From Ottowia beijingensis (GTDB taxonomy: Bacteria; Pseudomonadota; Gammaproteobacteria; Burkholderiales; Burkholderiaceae_C): a stretch of DNA of 64,000 bases. The translations under genes and the position numbers were made by a program. Shown here piece by piece: positions 10,450-21,826 of this stretch. Numbering within the stretch: the stretch's first letter is position 1; each line of letters begins with the position of its first letter. The notes beneath the pieces are model-generated. The model made no database searches and was not told where the DNA came from. It was given only the letters and a program-made list of their open reading frames with translations. The DNA lies in assembly GCF_013423955.1 (NCBI RefSeq), contig NZ_JACCKX010000003.1, forward strand, positions 1 through 64,000, read 5' to 3'.

Positions 10450-11243
10450 ATGACATTCAAGAACATTCTTTTCACGGTGGACAGCGGCGTGGCGCGCATC
10501 GTGCTGAACCGGCCGGAGAAGCTCAACAGCCTGGACGCCGAGACCATGGTGGAGCTCCATGAGGCCATGTCCCGAATTGAAGCCGACCGCCAGTTGCGGG
10601 TGCTGGTGCTTGGCGGGGCGGGACGTGCCTTCTGCGCGGGGCAGGATCTTGCCGATCCCGCCATGCAGGAGGTCGATGGCAAGTTGCCGGACATCGGCAA
10701 TCTGGTGGAGCGGTACTTCAAGCCGCTGGTGATGCGCTTGCAGAGCCTGCAGGTTCCTACTGTCGCGGCGGTGCAAGGGTTGGCTGCGGGAGGCGGCGCA
10801 TCCATCGCGCTGGCTTGCGATCTGGTGGTGGCCGCCCAATCCGCTTACTTTCTGCAAGCCTTCTCCAGGATCGGGCTGACGCCGGATACCGGCAGTACCT
10901 GGTTTCTCACGCGATCCGTTGGCACCGTGCGTGCTCTGGGTCTGGCAATGCTCGCCGAGAAGCTCCCAGCCGCGACGGCGGCTGAGTGGGGCTCATCTGG
11001 CAGGTGGTCGAGGACTCGAAGTTCGCCGGCACCATCGATGCCTTGGCAGCACAAATCGCCCAGATGCCGACCAAGGCGTTGGTACGCACCCGGCAGTTGA
11101 TGCATGCGGCCACCAGCCATTCGCTGGAGCAGCAACTGTCCATGGAGGCCAGCTTCATTCGCGAAATGGGCTGGAGTGCCGACTACCGGGAAGGTCTGCA
11201 GGCGTTCTCCCAAAAGCGGCCCCCGAACTTCACCGGCGAGTGA
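10450..11243 (+). CDS. Enoyl-CoA hydratase/isomerase, PaaG-like, frameshifted
   Basis: Crotonase-fold protein of about 264 residues. FCAGQDLADPAM and GLAAGGGASIALACDLVVAA form the oxyanion hole region, and FSRIGLTPDTGSTWFL and QLSMEASFIREMGWSADYREGLQAF are typical of the PaaG group (ring-epoxide isomerase or delta3-delta2 enoyl-CoA isomerase). One frame change occurs near 10985. RBS GAAGGAG precedes 10450. In this cluster it could move the double bond left by the FadH-type reductase or act in beta-oxidation of pimeloyl-CoA. The exact reaction cannot be read from sequence. Confidence 0.75.
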
Positions 11244-11349
11244 GCGGCATGCTCTTGCAGCAAGCCCTTGCGATGTCTCAGGCAGCGGTACTTCACGACC
11301 GAGGCATCGCACACGGTTGGAGATCCGAATAAGAAATTTATCCATCTGT

Positions 11350-11367
11350 TTGCGTTGTTGAACGCAA
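11350..11367 (+). promoter_or_regulatory. Inverted repeat upstream of the acyl-CoA dehydrogenase
   Basis: A perfect dyad TTGCGTT-GTTG-AACGCAA ends 22 bases before the start at 11390. No T-run follows, so it is more likely an operator or mRNA hairpin than a terminator. It differs from the dyads at 1544 and 3301. Confidence 0.35.
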
Positions 11368-11389
11368 GCGCTTCGCCACAGGAGGCACT

Positions 11390-13183
11390 ATGAGTCAGTA
11401 CACCCCACCTTTGCAGGACATGCAGTTCGTTCTGAATGAGCTCGCGGACCTGCATGAAATCGCAGCGCTGCCCGGCTATGGCGAGGCCACTCCCGACCTT
11501 GCTCGCGCAGTGCTGGAAGAGGCTGGAGTCTTTGCCTCGGAGGTCATCGCTCCTCTGAACCACTCGGGAGACATTGAGGGCGTTCGCCTTGAAGGTGGCG
11601 CGCCCCGTATGCCAGCGGGCTGGGCGCAGGCGTATGCGCGTTTCGTCGAGGCCGGTTGGCCTGCACTGTCCGCGCCTGAAGAGCAGGGCGGACAGAATCT
11701 TCCCGGCGTGCTGGCCGCTGCAGTCGAAGAAATGTGGAACAGCGGCAGCGTCGCGTTTGGCCTGCTGAGCCTGCTGTCGCGAGGCGCGGTGAACGTGCTG
11801 CGTCACGCTGGTTCGCCTGAACTGCAGCAGCGGTACCTGCCGCGCATGGTCAGCGGTGAATGGACCGGCACGATGGTGCTGACCGAGCCGCAGGCAGGCT
11901 CTGACCTTTCCGCCGTGCGCACCCGCGCCACCCGCGCGGCCGATGGCTCGTACCGATTGCATGGCACCAAGATCTTCATCACCTACGGGGACCACGATCT
12001 GGTTCCGAACGTGGTGCATCTGGTGCTTGCGAGGGTCGAAGGCGCCCCGGCCGGAACCAAGGGGATCTCGCTGTTCGCGGTGCCGAAGGTGCTGGTCAAT
12101 GAAGATGGTTCGCTGGGCGAGCACAACGACGTGCGAGCAGTGTCGATCGAGCGCAAGCTCGGCCTGCATGCCACGCCCACGTGCGTCATGGCTTTCGGCG
12201 ACGGTGCGGGAGCGGTCGGCTATCTGGTCGGTGAGGAGAACCGCGGGCTGGAGTACATGTTCATCATGATGAACTCGGCGCGCTTCGCCGTGGGCCTGGA
12301 GGGCATTGGGCTGGCCGAACGCGCTTACCAGAAGGCCAGGGCATATGCGCGGGAGCGGGTTCAAGGCGTGGAGCAAGGCGGTGAGACCAGCGCCAAAGTT
12401 GCGATCATCCGGCACCCCGATGTGCGCCGAATGCTGTTGAGCATGAAATCCCGGATTGAGGCCATGCGCGCGCTGGCGGCGGTGATGGCGGCAAGCATGG
12501 ACCAGGCTGCGCTGAATCAGGATCCGGAAGTCCGGGATGCCCACCAGGCCTTCGTCGAACTGATGATGCCGGTCGCCAAGGGGTGGTTCACGGAAACCGG
12601 TCTGGATATCGCCTCCATGGGGATCCAGGTTCACGGCGGCGTGGGCTTCATCGAAGAAACCGGAGCCGCGCAGTATCTCCGCGACGCCCGCATCACGACG
12701 ATCTATGAGGGCACGACCGGCATCCAGGCGATGGATCTGGTGGGACGCAAGATCGGCCGCGATGGCGGACGCGCGATTGGTGCGGTGATCGTGCGTATGC
12801 GGCAGGTCCAGGCTGACCTGGAATCCCATGCGCATGCCGAACTCCGCGCCATTGGTGCTCAGTTGAACAAGGGTATCGGCGACCTCGAGGCAGCAGTGGA
12901 GTCGCTTGTGAAGTCTTGGGAGGGCGGTCCCAAGCCTGCCCTGGCGGGTTCTGGTCCGTTCCTGGAACTCCTGGGCATCGTCGCGGCTGGATGGCAAATG
13001 GGACGGGCCGCATTGGCTGCCGACCGCCTCCTCGCATCGGATCCTGGCTCGGACTTCTTGACCTACAAGATTTTGACCTGCCGCTTCTACGGTGACCACG
13101 TTCTTTCCAAATCGGCGGGGCTGCGGCATGCAATCGTCTCTGGCTCGGGCGCCACGCTGGAGTTCTCTGACGCAGCGTTCTGA
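11390..13183 (+). CDS. Acyl-CoA dehydrogenase, long (DmdC-type) form
   Basis: An intact 597-residue FAD acyl-CoA dehydrogenase, longer than the roughly 380-residue classical form because of an N-terminal extension (MSQYTPPLQDMQFVLNEL) and a C-terminal domain after about residue 460. MVLTEPQAGSDLSAVRTRA binds FAD/substrate, and the catalytic glutamate lies in IYEGTTGIQAMDL. This layout is that of DmdC and similar enzymes. RBS CAGGAGG precedes the start. As the only acyl-CoA dehydrogenase of the island it is the candidate for oxidising cyclohexanecarboxyl-CoA to cyclohex-1-ene-carboxyl-CoA, a job done in Rhodopseudomonas by the shorter AliB. That replacement is inference. Confidence 0.88.
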   Translation: MSQYTPPLQDMQFVLNELADLHEIAALPGYGEATPDLARAVLEEAGVFASEVIAPLNHSGDIEGVRLEGGAPRMPAGWAQAYARFVEAGWPALSAPEEQGGQNLPGVLAAAVEEMWNSGSVAFGLLSLLSRGAVNVLRHAGSPELQQRYLPRMVSGEWTGTMVLTEPQAGSDLSAVRTRATRAADGSYRLHGTKIFITYGDHDLVPNVVHLVLARVEGAPAGTKGISLFAVPKVLVNEDGSLGEHNDVRAVSIERKLGLHATPTCVMAFGDGAGAVGYLVGEENRGLEYMFIMMNSARFAVGLEGIGLAERAYQKARAYARERVQGVEQGGETSAKVAIIRHPDVRRMLLSMKSRIEAMRALAAVMAASMDQAALNQDPEVRDAHQAFVELMMPVAKGWFTETGLDIASMGIQVHGGVGFIEETGAAQYLRDARITTIYEGTTGIQAMDLVGRKIGRDGGRAIGAVIVRMRQVQADLESHAHAELRAIGAQLNKGIGDLEAAVESLVKSWEGGPKPALAGSGPFLELLGIVAAGWQMGRAALAADRLLASDPGSDFLTYKILTCRFYGDHVLSKSAGLRHAIVSGSGATLEFSDAAF

Positions 13184-13495
13184 AGAGGCAATTGCTTGTA
13201 TTGCAGACGCGGTCACTCTCTGTGCCGTGAACCTGCGAATGCTGCAATCGGCCAGTCAAGCGGCCTGAATCTGCGGGAAGCCCCGGTGGGGATTCTCGTT
13301 GGGAATGCCGCCTGCGAAACCGTCGCTCTATCTCATGCCGCTGCAGGTGTTCATTCCGGGATACCCGCCAGTGAGGGATGGTTGCTAGAGGCGGTGAAGA
13401 GAAGAGGTTTGACGAAGTAGTTTCTTCAACGCTCCTTCGAGGGCAGGTGCACCGCTATGCACCAGAAGGAATGCCACATATCGAGAGGAGTATTC
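13184..13495. other. Intergenic gap before pntA
   Basis: About 312 bases between the acyl-CoA dehydrogenase and pntA. I see no convincing gene, dyad or terminator, only a good RBS (GAGAGGAG) just before pntA. Codon use changes here from moderate to strongly GC-biased, so this may be the junction of the acquired island with resident sequence. Confidence 0.4.
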
Positions 13496-15115
13496 ATGCA
13501 GTCAGCCCCCAGCGCAGCAATGCATCGCCGTGACGCCCAGTGCATTGGCATTCCCCGCGAAACCTTCCCGCTCGAAAAACGCGTCGCCACCGTGCCCGAC
13601 GTGGTCGAAAAGCTCATTAAGCTGGGCTTCAAGGTCTCCATCGAATCCGGCGCGGGTGAAGCCGCCAACTTCAGCGACGATGCCTACCGCGCCGCCGGGG
13701 CCGAGGTGCTGCCGGACGCGGCCGCGCTGTGGGCCGCGTCGGACATCGTGTTCAAGGTGCGCCCGCCGAGCGAGGCCGAAGTCGGCCTGATGCGCGAAGG
13801 CGGCACGCTGATCGACTTCATCTGGCCCGCGCAGAACCCCGAGCTGATGCAGCAGCTGGCCGCCAAGAAGACCACGGTGCTGGCCATCGACTGCCTGCCG
13901 CGCACGCTCGCGCGCGCAGAAGATGGATGCGCTGACCTCCACCGCCGGCGTCTCCGGCTACCGCGCCGTCATCGAGGCGGCCAATGCCTTCGGCCGCTAC
14001 TTCAACGGCCAGATCACGGCCGCGGGCAAGGTGCCTCCGGCCAAGGTCTTCATCGCCGGCGCGGGCGTGGCCGGCCTGGCTGCCATCGGCACGGCGGCCA
14101 ACCTGGGTGCCATCGTTCGCGCCAACGACACGCGCGCCGAGGTGGCCGACCAGGTCAAGTCGCTGGGCGGCGAGTTCGTCAAGGTGGACTACGAGGAAGA
14201 CGGCTCGGGCGGCGGCGGCTACGCCAAGGTCATGAGCGAGGGCTTCCAGGCTGCGCAGCGCAAGATGTACGCGGAGCAGGCAAAGGACGCCGACATCATC
14301 ATCACCACCGCGCTGATCCCCGGCAAGCCTGCGCCCAAGCTCATCACCGCCGAGATGGTGCAGAGCATGAAGCCCGGCAGCGTGATCGTGGACATGGCCG
14401 CCGAGCAGGGCGGCAACTGCGAGCTCACCGTGCCCGGCGAGGCCGTGGTGCGCCATGGCGTGACCCTCATCGGCTACACCGACCTGGCCTCGCGCCTGGC
14501 CAAGCAGTCGTCCACGCTGTACGCCACCAACCTGCTGCGCCTGACCGAAGAGCTGTGCAAGGCCAAGGACGGCGTGGCCGTGGTCAACATGGAAGACGAG
14601 GCGATCCGCGGCCTCACCGTGGTCAAGGACGGCGCCATCACCTGGCCCGCACCGCCCCTCAAGCAGGCGCCCGCACCGGCGCCCAAGGCCGCGGCCGCGG
14701 CGGTGGCCGAGAAGAAGAACGGCCACGGCCATGGCGCGGGCGCGCCCATGTCCGCCAAGGCGCTGACCATTATCTTCGCCGTGGCGGCCGTGCTGTTCTG
14801 GCTCATTGGCGCCTATGCGCCCGCGGCCTTCCTGGGCCACTTCACGGTCTTCGTGCTGGCGTGCTTCATCGGCTACATGGTGGTGTGGAACGTGACGCCC
14901 GCGCTGCACACGCCGCTGATGAGCGTGACCAACGCCATCTCCAGCATCATCGCCATCGGCGCGCTGGTGCAGATCGCACCCCCGAGGCGGGGACCAACGG
15001 ACGGCCCGATGGGCTCATCATGTGGCTGGCGTTCGCCGCCCTGGTGCTCACGGCCGTCAACATGTTCGGCGGCTTTGCCGTCACGCGCCGCATGCTGGCC
15101 ATGTTCCGCAAGTAG
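13496..15115 (+). CDS. pntA: NAD(P) transhydrogenase subunit alpha, frameshifted
   Basis: Proton-translocating transhydrogenase alpha subunit, about 539 residues, with the NAD-binding domain and the membrane part in one chain. [21 protein letters not shown] opens the protein. The ring-binding loop lies around 13925-13990, with [20 protein letters not shown], followed by [17 protein letters not shown] as dinucleotide fold. A helix-rich C-terminus (about 14760-15110) ends MLAMFRK. Frame changes occur near 13915 (where [11 protein letters not shown] would be expected) and near 15000. With PntB it couples proton entry to NADPH formation at the inner membrane. That NADPH could serve the FadH-type reductase, but pntAB is a common chromosomal pair and the link is weak. 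Confidence 0.92.
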   Translation: MQSAPSAAMHRRDAQCIGIPRETFPLEKRVATVPDVVEKLIKLGFKVSIESGAGEAANFSDDAYRAAGAEVLPDAAALWAASDIVFKVRPPSEAEVGLMREGGTLIDFIWPAQNPELMQQLAAKKTTVLAIDCLPRTLARAEDGCADLHRRRLRLPRRHRGGQCLRPLLQRPDHGRGQGASGQGLHRRRGRGRPGCHRHGGQPGCHRSRQRHARRGGRPGQVAGRRVRQGGLRGRRLGRRRLRQGHERGLPGCAAQDVRGAGKGRRHHHHHRADPRQACAQAHHRRDGAEHEARQRDRGHGRRAGRQLRAHRARRGRGAPWRDPHRLHRPGLAPGQAVVHAVRHQPAAPDRRAVQGQGRRGRGQHGRRGDPRPHRGQGRRHHLARTAPQAGARTGAQGRGRGGGREEERPRPWRGRAHVRQGADHYLRRGGRAVLAHWRLCARGLPGPLHGLRAGVLHRLHGGVERDARAAHAADERDQRHLQHHRHRRAGADRTPEAGTNGRPDGLIMWLAFAALVLTAVNMFGGFAVTRRMLAMFRK

Positions 15116-15154
15116 GCATCGCCACAACAAGAAGAACGAGGAGAGCACAACACC

Positions 15155-16569
<1,415 letters not shown>

Positions 16570-16748
16570 GGGCGAGTGTGCGAGTCGAGTCCGAGAACTG
16601 ATACGACGACTGAATGGGCACGTATCTGCTCGGAGGATGTAAGGGTGGTGGGGGCGTTCAGGAGTCCAGAACGAGAGGTTTGTGCAGCAAGTTCGCTTGC
16701 ATCGGATGGCGATTCAATTCTCGAAGTGGGCGGACAGAGGGGAAGCCT

Positions 16749-17407
16749 ATGCCAAGTCATAACACTCACGTCCTCAGTGAAGAGGAGATCGCTGAAGGTG
16801 CTCAACGCATCCGCGGCCGTAGTCATCAGCCTCATGAAGATCTGGGGCTGTACTTTCTCCTCTTGGCCACTGGGGCTCGACCGTTGGAGATCGCGCGTCT
16901 GGAGATCCGAGACTACCTTGACCCCACTGGGGCGTGCGCCACTCGTCCGAGTTTCGACCAGAGGTCGCGATCAATGGCCGGTCGCGGCCATTGTTCTTTC
17001 GCAGCTCTAGGCTAGATGAGGTTCTGAGCAGCTATCTCGCCGAGCGCGTTCTCCGAAAACTCGGACTTGGTGACGATAGGGCATATAGAGGGCTCGATCC
17101 AACCACTCGACTGTTCTTGTCTTCCAGTGGACGGGGTTTTGAAATCACGCCGTACGAAGCGAACGGTCAGAGGCAGTTTCAATGCCGCAGCATCCTGGAA
17201 GCCTATCGCAAGATCTTCTGCTATGCCGAGCTCAAGAATATGACGGCGCTTCGAGCGCGCCATACTGTTGCGGCAAAGCTGTATGCGAGAGGGGCGGACG
17301 AAGTGCAAGTTGGACTGCTACTGGGTATCGCCGAGCCTAGCGCGGTGCGAGCGCAATTTCCGCGAGAACGCCTCACACTGGAACAGCTCGTAGCCAATCT
17401 GATATAG
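16749..17407 (+). CDS. Tyrosine-recombinase-like integrase lacking the catalytic tyrosine, frameshifted
   Basis: About 219 residues in two frames (change near 16935). The segment LATGARPLEIARLEIRDYLD is the box I arginine region of tyrosine recombinases, and TALRARHTVAAKLYARGADEVQVGLLLGI is the box II R-H region. The usual LGH is LGI, and the position of the nucleophile tyrosine reads AVRAQFPRE, with phenylalanine. There is no separate N-terminal core-binding domain, so the protein is short. It may be an inactive relative or a regulator. It follows pntB by about 180 bases, a gap in which I see no gene. The adjacent conjugation remnant suggests it belongs to an integrated element. Confidence 0.65.
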
Positions 17408-17509
17408 CTTCAGCGCGTTACAGGAGCTTGAAGCTCGGTGGCGGATGCGCCGATCGCCTTGATTTCTGGCTGTCGATCAGTAAGGTGTCTCGTATCGCAA
17501 GGAGGTTCT

Positions 17510-17842
17510 ATGCGAAAAGCCATCTTCCTCTTCATCCTAGTGCTGGGCGCAGGTCTCGGCTACCTGCCTGCGCGCCACGAAGACTGGGGGTACGCGTTGT
17601 CATGATGGTCTTGGGGATGCTGTTCGGGGGCAATCGGAGGAGCGCTATCGCAAGTTGGGAAGCGGCAGCGTTTGCTTCGCCGAGCTCCGACGGAGGAGGA
17701 ACTCAATCCGATCCCCGGAATGGGTACCTCCGGTCGAGACCTGGCGGCGAACTACTGGCGGGACGAAGGACATCCGCCGTTCATGAAGCCGCCGCACTCT
17801 GAGTACGGCAATCGCATGCACGACGCAGACAAGAGCCTCTAA
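17510..17842 (+). CDS. Small inner-membrane protein of unknown function, frameshifted
   Basis: Not recognised. It has a strong RBS (AAGGAGG) before ATG 17510. The start reads MRKAIFLFILVLGAGLGYLPARHEDWGYAL. A second hydrophobic stretch, VVMMVLGMLFGG, lies in another frame, and the first frame resumes with GAIGGALSQVGKRQRLL and a polar tail ending MHDADKSL. Three bases appear to be missing in total (near 17595 and in the G-run near 17628), which returns the reading to frame. Prediction: two membrane helices and a cytoplasmic tail of about 65 residues. It ends just before the 3' end of the traG-like gene on the other strand. Confidence 0.5.
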
Positions 17843-17847
17843 CGGGT

Positions 17848-18851
17848 CTATTTCTTCAGCGCATCTTTGACAGCTTGCTTGGCGTCCTCAACGATGGGGG
17901 CGGCATCCTCCTTCACCTGCTTGCCAGTTTGCAGCATCAGGGACCGCTCCGAAGCCAGGGTCCCATCCGGCGTTTTGGTGATCTGCGCTTTGCGCTCGAA
18001 GGTGGCCTGATCCGCGGAGGAGCTTGCACGGATACGCTGGCCTTCTGCCTGGACCTCGCTGCGCATGGCCGACGGGGACTCGCCCGGCGACGCAGCCCTG
18101 GGCCCACCGCCAGAGCTGCGCACGCTGCCTTGGTTGGCGCGGTGCTGGCCTCCAAGATCCGGCGCAAGGGCAGGGCTGCTGGAATTCTGCAGGTGCTGGA
18201 CGGACAGGTCCCCAAAGGCGGACGGCACTGCAGTGCCGTCCGAGAACACCCGGTTGGGCTGCAGCGACTGCCTGGCCAGCTCCGCTTCCATCAGCACGCG
18301 CGCCGACGCGCTGTTGCCACCATACTGCTCGGCGTAGCGGGTGAACATCGCGAGGTTGTGGGGATCCTGGGCGATATCGATCGAGATAGTCTCTCCTCGC
18401 TCATAGGCCGTCGAGACCCGCTCTGCGAAGGCGCTACGCTCGTTCAGGCTGGCGTCAGCCCGCTCGGTCCGCGCGGTGGTCGATGCCAGCCGGGCGGACA
18501 GGTCCTGGGCTTCACGGCTATCGCTGGCGACCATGCTGATGAAGCTTCTGTCCCGAGACACCCGGTCGCCAAACTGCTTGAACTCGGCCAGTTGCTCGCT
18601 GTTCATGGAGGTCAGCACCTTTTGTTCAGCGGCAGATAGCCCCGATAAATAGCTCTTGTCGCCAGACGCGTTTGCGCCTAGTCCCGCAAGGGGGTATTGA
18701 TTCCCACGTGACCGGATGCACCCATGGCAATGCGTGCCACCTGAGATTGCGTGAGCCCCGTCGTGTCCGCCACACTTTTGCTGATCTGGTCCAGCCGGTT
18801 GACCGTCTCGCCGAACTGCTCGAAGCCGCTCGATGTGGTGCCGGTGCTGTT
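17848..18851 (-). pseudogene. 3' end of a traG-like conjugation gene, cut by IS1071
   Basis: Residual C-terminus of a large protein. It runs from the IS1071 boundary at 18851 through EQFGETVNRLDQISKSVADTTGLTQSQVARIA, then, after a frame change near 18690, through LTSMNSEQLAEFKQFGDRVSRDRSF to a stop at 17848. The soluble, Q/S/A-rich, heptad-like C-terminus and the paired ARTERADASLNERSAFAERV helices resemble TraG of F-like and ICE mating systems. I assign it on that general likeness only. The promoter-proximal part is missing because IS1071 begins at 18852. It marks the former presence of a conjugative element at this locus. Confidence 0.55.
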
Positions 18852-18961
18852 GGGGTCTCCTCGTTTTCAGTGCAATAAGTGACGGTACGAAAAGCTAGCA
18901 CTGGCGCGGAGGTGGTGTTGGTAGATCGTTGATTTCATTGACTTTCCTGTTCACTTTCAAA
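18852..18961. repeat. IS1071 terminal inverted repeat (copy 1)
   Basis: About 110 bases that match the left repeat of the complete IS1071 at 59721-59830 and, inverted, the ends at 62922 and 63600. It directly abuts the traG-like remnant. Confidence 0.9.
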
Positions 18962-18994
18962 TCTGCGATTCGTGGCGTCAAACCGTGGTCGGTT

Positions 18995-21562
18995 TCATCC
19001 ATTGGTGCCAGTTATCGATGCATTTGGCCGCGAAGGCAGGATTTGGTCAGCATAGCGGTCAACCGGGAAGCGAAACACACCCCGCAAGTTGATGCTCTCC
19101 AGCCTGGTGGGCGCAATCTTCCCGATCAGTTCCGGTGGAATGACCTGGCGGCGGTTCGACCAGCGATCCAGGACCGCCTGCATCTGTGAGGTATTCCACG
19201 CCATCACGATGTTGGCCATCAGCTCAACGCATCGGCCACAGCCTGCATTTCATCGACACGTTTGGCCTGCGCCGGGCTGATCCGGCCGGTATAAATGGCG
19301 CGCTTGAGGGCGTTAACAGCCTCGCCCCGATTGAGCACCCGGCGCAACTCGTTCCTGAAAGCGTCCTTGACAAAGTAGTCAGCCAAAAACGCCGTACGCA
19401 GCAACCGCCCCAATTGCACGCCAGCCTCATAGATTGGATCGCCCTGGGCGGCAGAACCGAACCGCGCAAGAGCTGCCACCGCACTGGCATGTCCGCTCAT
19501 GACCGAGGCTGCCAGGTGCACCAGACTATCCCAATGCTTTTCGATCAAAGCGACGTCGACATTGGCTTCGCACACCGCAGCGATTTCTGCGGGCACTTTG
19601 GTGCCGCGTGGCACAAAGAGGTGGCGCTGTTTGAGTTCCTTCAACCGCGGGCAAAGATCAAAACCAAGCAAACGGGCATGTGACATGGCAAAGTCGGTGT
19701 AGCCATGGGTATCCACAGCAAGCTGGCTGGTCTCCAGCTTTTCTTGGCGGATGACACCTTCAATGGCCACGCCCGCCTGGCGCTCATTGAGCACAAAGGG
19801 CTGCGCATGGAAGATGCCCCACCGGTCTTTTACATGGGAGTAGATTCCAATGGAAGGTGTGTTGCGCCGAGGATCAAGCCGGGCTTGCCACACCCGTTTG
19901 GTGGTCTCCATGCTCATCATGTCAGAAGATGCCAAATCGGACCGCCCCCAGGTGGCGGCAATCGGGTGTCGCTGCATGAATTCCAGCACAGCCTGGCAGG
20001 CCTGGCTCAGACGCCGTTCGTCCCGCGCCCAGCGCATGGCCTGGCGAATGCTGGTGGCAGACAATTGCGGAATCATGCGCGCGCATTCGACCGCAGTCAG
20101 ACTGGTGCCGTGGGCCATGATGCCGGCATAGACCATCAGCAGCTCGTCGGTAGAGCGCGGCTCACGTCCGAGCATGATCCAGCTAAAGCGCACCTGGGCG
20201 TCAACGGCCAGAATCACTTCCGGCAATTGAACCTCACCGATGCGGTGATCCAAAGCCGCGCGCAGCTTGGTCACTTCTGGGTCTTCGTCCTCTGCGGGCA
20301 ATGGCGACAAATGGAGTTCATCATCCACGCGCAGTACGCCACTGCGGGCTGCAGCGGCCACCGCATCGACACCGGCAGTTACTCTGGCCAGCAAAGGCTT
20401 CAAGAAAGTGGCAGCCTTGCTGGGTAACGATAGACGGGCATAGTGTTTCTTGGACTCTGCCTGCCAACGCTCGTCCGTGAAGAACAAGCGCGCACGACCC
20501 CGAAAGCTCAGGCTGTGCTCAATCCAGACCGAGCCATTGCGCACCGCGCGGCGCAGGGCAAACAGGGTGGCCACCTCCAACGCCTGAAACGCCCGTTCCC
20601 GGTCTGGGCTGGAGATCGAAACCTGCCAGATCATTCCCAGACTTGGTGCCACCACTTCAACTGGCAGCTTTCTGGATCCTTTGAGATATAAAGCTTGCAG
20701 CTTGGCAAGGTACTCGATGGCAGGATGCTCGCCGGTGGCCTGCCAGGGCAGCTTTGCAATGGCGACGAGCAACGACCGCACGGGGCGAATTCCATCAATC
20801 AATCCCTCGCGGACCAGGAGGCCCTGCTCGGTGGTTTGCGTTTCTGGGTTTCGGTGATCAAGGCTTCAAGACGGGCACGCAACTCAGCATCTGGCACCGC
20901 ACCTTGCGCGCTCAAGGCAACAAGTTCGCCGAGCAGCGTTTTGTACATTGCGGCCCAATTGACGGTAGCGGGGACATCGGCGGCAGCCTGACGCCACAGA
21001 TCGGCGATCCGGCGCTGCACCATAAGGATCAACTGGTCTGTGGTGGTGAACAGGCAATACCGAAGAAAGCATGCGACCTCCACGGTGCGCGCTGGCTCTT
21101 TGATCTTGGCTCCGGCTGAGGGCGGCCTGGAGACAAGTCGGCGCGCGTAGCGGCGCAAGATGAGATCGGGGATGTCTGCCAGGTGCTTATGAACGTCCAG
21201 CGTGTAAAGCAGGTCGATGCGCTCCAGTACCTCGCTGATTTGGCGGGTTGAGTGTTTCGCCGGTGCAGCCCATAGCCAACTCTGCTGGGTTTGTCCATCT
21301 GGGCGCAGCTCTGAAACTGAGCTCGCCAGCGATCAAGTGTTGCTGGATCAACGCTGGCGGCGATGGCGGTGCCTGTTTCAACTTCAAGCTGGGCAAGTGC
21401 CGCCGCAATCAGTGTCCGAATTGCCCGCTCGTGCACGATCACCAGCTTGTTCTTGTACAGCCATTGACGCGCCCGCACGAGTAGCTGATCGCGGTCGGCG
21501 CAGCGCGCCACTTCGTCGCGCAGTTCACGTACCAGTGAGCGGCGCTGGTGCTCGCTCATCCG
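18995..21562 (-). pseudogene. tnpA: IS1071 transposase (Tn3 family), 5'-truncated and frameshifted
   Basis: Residual DDE transposase of the Tn3 family, missing about 400 N-terminal codons' worth at most; the remaining part matches the 968-residue product at 59864-62770 from MSEHQRRSLVREL to the end SITGTNG. It is broken into several frames by single-G deletions, and the start codon and promoter end are lost, so it should be inactive. A complete copy elsewhere in the window could act on its one remaining end. Confidence 0.9.
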
Positions 21563-21609
21563 CAACGCTTGCTGGATAAGCGCTGCAAGCTATTTTGGCC
21601 ACAAGGCGC

Positions 21610-21801
21610 TTACCGTCCCAGTTCCTTGGCGCTGACGCCCGCGATGCCCCAGTTTTCCTTGGGAACATCGTGGATCCAGACGCGCACGTTGGCGGGCGGC
21701 GCGCCCACTGCATCGACGAGGGCCTGGGTCACCTTCTCGATGACAGCCTTTTTCTGCTCCTCGGTGCGGCCTTCGATAATGTAGATCTGTGCGAATGGCA
21801 T
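21610..21801 (-). CDS. dmpI: 2-hydroxymuconate (4-oxalocrotonate) tautomerase
   Basis: A 63-residue 4-OT family enzyme. Removal of Met exposes the catalytic Pro1 (MPFAQIYIIEGR). The arginine in NVRVWIHDVPKENWGIAG is also typical. It interconverts 2-hydroxymuconate and 4-oxalocrotonate in the oxalocrotonate branch of meta-cleavage. It is the last gene of the leftward operon, 25 bases after the Bug protein gene, and stops 48 bases from the broken edge of IS1071 copy 1. Confidence 0.93.
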   Translation of the reverse strand: MPFAQIYIIEGRTEEQKKAVIEKVTQALVDAVGAPPANVRVWIHDVPKENWGIAGVSAKELGR

Positions 21802-21826
21802 GGTGTGTCCGTCTGTGAAAAGGGGT

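Larger units (their letters stand above)
18852..21562 (-). mobile_element. IS1071, truncated copy 1
   Basis: The left terminal repeat starts at 18852 with GGGGTCTCCTCGTTTTCAGT, as in IS1071, and the sequence then follows the complete copy at 59721-62922 almost base for base. Similarity ends at 21562, inside the 5' part of tnpA. About 490 bases and the other terminal repeat are missing. It has three single-G losses against the complete copy (near 19226, 20816 and 21320). Together with the copies at the right end it brackets the catabolic block. Confidence 0.93.

Noticed and set aside
11183..13216. A 677-codon open frame on the minus strand opposite the acyl-CoA dehydrogenase gene
   Set aside because: It is the mirror frame of a conserved, intact dehydrogenase in GC-rich DNA, shows His/Arg/Gln-rich random composition, and has no recognisable domain.
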